64,000 bases of DNA from an uncultured Draconibacterium sp. (GTDB taxonomy: Bacteria > Bacteroidota > Bacteroidia > Bacteroidales > Prolixibacteraceae), in the NCBI RefSeq assembly GCF_963677565.1, contig NZ_OY781981.1, positions 2,095,001-2,159,000 of the forward strand. The letters are read 5' to 3'. A program made the position numbers and the translations under genes. Under the pieces are notes generated by a model. It had not been told where the DNA came from, searched no databases, and was given only the letters and a program-made list of their open reading frames with translations. Every line of letters starts with the position of its first letter. The first letter of the stretch is position 1. Below are positions 58,201-61,200 of this stretch, in pieces.

Positions 58201-61200
58201 TGGCTGTCCACACAATTTCGTGAGGGCCTACTTCAAGTGTTGCACCCGCAATTGTTGTTGAGGTGTCAGTTCCAACGGTATCAAGTGCGTCAATGGAGTA
58301 GGTGATTTTTTCCAGGGTACAATTTTCATAAACGATCGGATCCCAGTCATCGGCCTGCAAAATCGTGTAAAATGATTCTCCGGTATCGGTCGACCTTACT
58401 TTGTTGGTAACAGTGCTTACTTCAGGAGATTCGGTATCTGAAATAGTAAATTCAGTTTGGCAGATAACACTGGCATTTCCACTTAAATCATAAACGCGCC
58501 AGGTTACTGTTGATGTTGGGTTTTCTGTAGTACCCACAGGAATTTGTTCGCCGGCTAAACTGGTATTTAAGTCGGTGCCAACTTCAGGTAGCGTATCAAG
58601 CTGATAGGTAAGTTTTGATAATCCGTGGTTATCTGAGAATCCAAACGGATCGTAATCAGCACCCATTACCAGGAACGAACATTCGCCCCGGTCTGCATCT
58701 TGTTCAACAAACGCGTCAGGGCAATATTGAATGACCGGTATTTGATGGTCTTCAACAATAATATCAATTGTGCAAGTATCGGTATTTCCTGAATTATCCT
58801 CAACAATCCAATCTACAGTGGTTGTTCCAACCGGGAAGGTTTCGCCGGCCAGGGTTGAGTCGTTGTTGTAACTGTTGCTTAAGCTGGCTTCGCAATTATC
58901 GCTGTAACCAAGTGGGTCGAAATCAGTTCCGGCCATGGTGTAAAACGATTCGCCATCGTCAGCCTCGCGCGTATAGGTTAGGCTGTCGGGGCAAATTAAA
59001 ATCGGGTCAAGATCATCAATAACAGTTACATCAAAACTGTAAGGTAATGAGTTGCCAAACGAGTCGGTTGCCGAATAGGTTACTTCGGTCACTCCAACCG
59101 GGAATGATGCTCCGGGAACAGCCCAGTCTGGACTTACTGTAATCGTTAACGACGCCTGGCCATCAGTAGCATAATCGATAAAAGTAGGAGGGGTGTAGTT
59201 CACCACCGCTATACAACCCGATTCGGTACTGTCGGTTGTGTTGGCTTCTGCACTTAACAATGCCGGAGCTTCTTCATCAGTTACAATAACGGTGAAAATT
59301 TCTTCACTTCTGTTTCCATGGTCATCCTCGGCATACCAGTAAATTTGGTTCTCACCTAAATCTAATTGTATTCCATCAAGACCGTCTACCTGATATTCGT
59401 TTTCAAGTTTTATTACAATTCCGCAGTTGTCGGTGGCTGTTACATCATCAAACTCATTACCTTGAATAGTGTAGTAGTTTTTATGAAAATCGGTTGCACG
59501 TACCTGGTTACCCGGAACCACAATTATTGGTGCTTCTTCATCGTTCAGCGTTAATGTAAATGAACATTCCGACGAGTTACCGTTTGCATCAACAACTCTC
59601 CAGGTAATTACTGTTTGCCCGGGGTCGTCTCCGCGTGGAATTATAACTCCCGACAAGGTATTTTCTCCGGTTCTGAGTAAGCCGGTTTCGGCATCGGTAA
59701 AACTCCAGATTAGCGAGTCAACCGAACAATTATCGTCGTAGTCGAGCGGATCGAGCTCGTTACCTAAAACTTTATAAGAACAGGTGTTTGCATTACAAAT
59801 GCGCGTTAAGTCGCCCGTACATTCAATGGTTGGAAGCGTATCGGTCACTTCAACATTAAATGTGCAAATGGTAACATTATCGTAATTGTCGGTGGCAGTA
59901 ACCGTAACTTCGGTTGTGCCAATTGCAAACCACGATCCGGGAGAATGAGTTGATGTAACACTTTTTACTCCGCTACATGCATCGGTGGCAATAATAGCAG
60001 GCCACGAAACCAGTGCTTCGCAATTTATTCCGGTTGCGGTTGCGTATAATGTGGTGTCAGGACAATTTGCAATTATCGGTCCTTCATTATCAAGAACATG
60101 TAATTTTTGTGTGTACCAGCTTGTGTTGCCACTTTCATCGCTAACTTCCCAAACAATATTGTTGTTGCCCAGTAAAAATGTATCGTTTGCATTGTTTGTT
60201 ATGGTCAGGTTTAACGAGTCGGTACAGTTGTCGGAAACCGGAGGAATATCAAGTGAAAGAGCTGCGTAACAGGTTCCCGGATTAATAAATACAGTATCAG
60301 TTGCAACCGGTGTAATTACCGGATCAACATTATCAAAAACAGTAATGTCAGAAGAACAGGTGTTGGTATATTCTGTGCCTCCAATGGTTTGGCTGGCGGT
60401 CCAGGTTACTGTAGTTGTTCCTTTCGGAAGATATGCTCCTTCCAACGTGTTGGCGTCAGGTGCATAAGGTATTGTATTCGGATCGCTGGTTTGAATATCG
60501 TGTGTTAGTGTTCGTCCTGGTATTTCGGTGTCAGAAGTAAATTGTGCATTTAAAGTAGCGTCAGGAATTACATAAGAACAACCATCGGTTGTAGGGTATG
60601 AGGTGTAAATATATGGGCACGAAATTTCGGGCACAAAAGTTTCAACTACCACAACATTTACAGTGCAGGTGTCGGTATTTGAACTTTGGTCGGTAGCTGT
60701 CCAAAGGATTTGGTAATTGCCCAGTGCTAAATGATAACCATTCAGATAACGGCTGCCGTTTACATTATTTACATATGAACTTAGTGTGCAGTTTTCGCTT
60801 ACGCTTGGAGTAAATTCGCTGCCACTTACAGTATAGTAGTATACTTGTTTATTGTCGTACTCGCGATAATAAGTCTCATCCAAACAGTTTATCACCGGAG
60901 ATATGGTATCAACAACGGTTACTGTTTGAGTATGGGTTACATCGTTGCCGGCTTCGTCGTAGGCTGTGTAATAAATGTGGTGTGTTCCTACACTAAAACT
61001 TGTAGTATTCGGGTAATGAGTATAACTAATATCTTGCGGAGCCGAACAGTTATCGGTGGCAACAGGTGTTCCCAGATCGGTAATTGTAACCGAGCATGCT
61101 CCTTCTCCAACATTGGCAACAATATCATTGGGCCAGGTAATTTCCGGATCCTGATTATCGTGTACAAACACATCAAAAACACAACAGGTATTAACATCTG